Source of the DNA: S015-6 sp964479535
GTDB lineage: Bacteria > Desulfobacterota > DSWW01
DNA: 64,000 bases
NCBI GenBank assembly: GCA_964479535.1
Contig: CAYZMM010000003.1
Span: 294,279 to 358,278 of the forward strand
Direction: 5' to 3'
Shown: positions 63,805-64,000 of the stretch, piece after piece
Layout: each line of letters begins with the position of its first letter
Position numbering within the stretch: the first letter of the stretch is position 1
Notes under the pieces: generated by a model
Told to the model about the DNA's origin: nothing
Databases searched by the model: none
What the model saw: the letters and a program-made list of their open reading frames with translations, nothing else
Made by a program: the position numbers and the translations under genes

Positions 63805-64000
63805 TTATCTGCCCGATATGGAAAAGCAAACCGTCCAAATCAGCCCCTTTTCAGGCCTTAGAACCCATATTTTGACGTCAATATTTGCCCCTTTTCAGGC
63901 CTTAGAAACCAATTTTTTGGCGTCAATATGCTTCTCTAAGTACACGTCGTCATAAATAAGGTGACGTATAATGCTTGCACAATTCACTAAAATTTGGCAT
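63727..64000. other. Right-edge intergenic region, AT-rich
   Basis: 274 bp with no gene. It holds the 12-bp and 44-bp repeats and ends in promoter-like sequence (GACGTATAAT at 63963-63972), presumably for a gene beyond the edge. Base composition falls sharply after about 63805. Confidence 0.5.
63843..63930. repeat. 44-bp tandem direct repeat, two copies
   Basis: Units begin at 63843 and 63887 exactly 44 bp apart. Each opens with the 21-bp identical GCCCCTTTTC-AGGCCTTAGAA and closes with a GACGTCAATAT-like box (GGCGTCAATAT in the second). The region is AT-rich compared with all preceding genes. Resembles an operator or iteron pair before a gene outside the window. Confidence 0.7.

Noticed and set aside
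63641..63838. Minus-strand 65-codon frame with repeated DPISD peptide
   Set aside because: The peptide repeat only mirrors the 12-bp DNA repeat; no support as a gene.
63843..63930. CRISPR-like repeat pair
   Set aside because: Only two units 44 bp apart; the non-identical parts are themselves similar, so they are not spacers; no cas genes in the window.

Overview
The window is a GC-rich chromosomal segment. Gene content points to an anaerobic member of the Desulfobacterota (former Deltaproteobacteria). Pointers are the translation operon thrS-infC-rpmI-rplT-pheS-pheT-ihfA, FmdB-like and DUF512 proteins, NtrC-type regulation, an AgmX/TonB-type envelope motor, a glycyl radical enzyme with CoA-thioester genes, and a corrinoid-type UroD-family methyltransferase. 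The assignment is inferred from gene content, not from a marker-gene tree. No rRNA, CRISPR array, intact insertion sequence or prophage was seen.

Layout. 1-2.5 kb: a possible fragment of a VOC-family gene, then a MoxR ATPase and its CoxE-like VWA partner, followed by a dispersed inverted-repeat element. 2.5-12.3 kb (minus strand): the thrS to ihfA operon, continued by a MerR regulator, a cytidylate-kinase-like protein and a membrane GGDEF protein. 12.6 kb: tRNA-Val(GAC) with a clear sigma70-type promoter. 12.8-21.7 kb (minus): DUF512 radical-SAM-like protein, a secreted protein, dnaE, guaA, guaB. 22-23.4 kb (plus): a sodium symporter. 23.5-29 kb (minus): der, era, a radical SAM protein, rnc, pgsA, a lytic transglycosylase. 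29.1-31.8 kb (plus): nadB, an FmdB-like protein, def. 31.9-34.1 kb (minus): nitrilase and DHH phosphoesterase. 34.5-36.1 kb: a tiny HTH protein and an NtrC-like regulator.

36.3-46 kb is a plus-strand envelope operon. It encodes two large secreted TPR proteins, a small secreted protein, an ExbB/TolQ-like protein, two different ExbD/TolR-like proteins (one lacks the proton-carrying Asp) and a TonB/AgmX-like protein. It looks like a self-contained proton-motive-force-driven machine resembling the Agl/Glt motility motors of myxobacteria. 46.3-52.6 kb holds a small protein, a Wza-like exporter lipoprotein, an unknown protein, a DUF1015 protein, and a ThiF-rhodanese / MoaD / substrate-binding-protein trio.

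52.7-63.7 kb is a plus-strand catabolic cluster. It has a PadR regulator with its operator inside its own promoter, an epimerase, an SDR, a glycyl radical enzyme, a two-subunit CoA-transferase, an MmgE/PrpD protein, an acyl-CoA dehydrogenase and a UroD-family methyltransferase. No glycyl-radical activase lies in the window. The last 270 bp are tandem-repeat-rich and then turn AT-rich, which suggests a boundary.

A layer of structure cuts across all of this: short arrays of heptanucleotides, GGNNAAA (six loci) and GGGNTCA (three loci). They start at or just after stop codons, always with the purine-rich strand in the sense direction of the preceding gene. Several are matched by an inverted array before the next gene, giving potential long hairpins.
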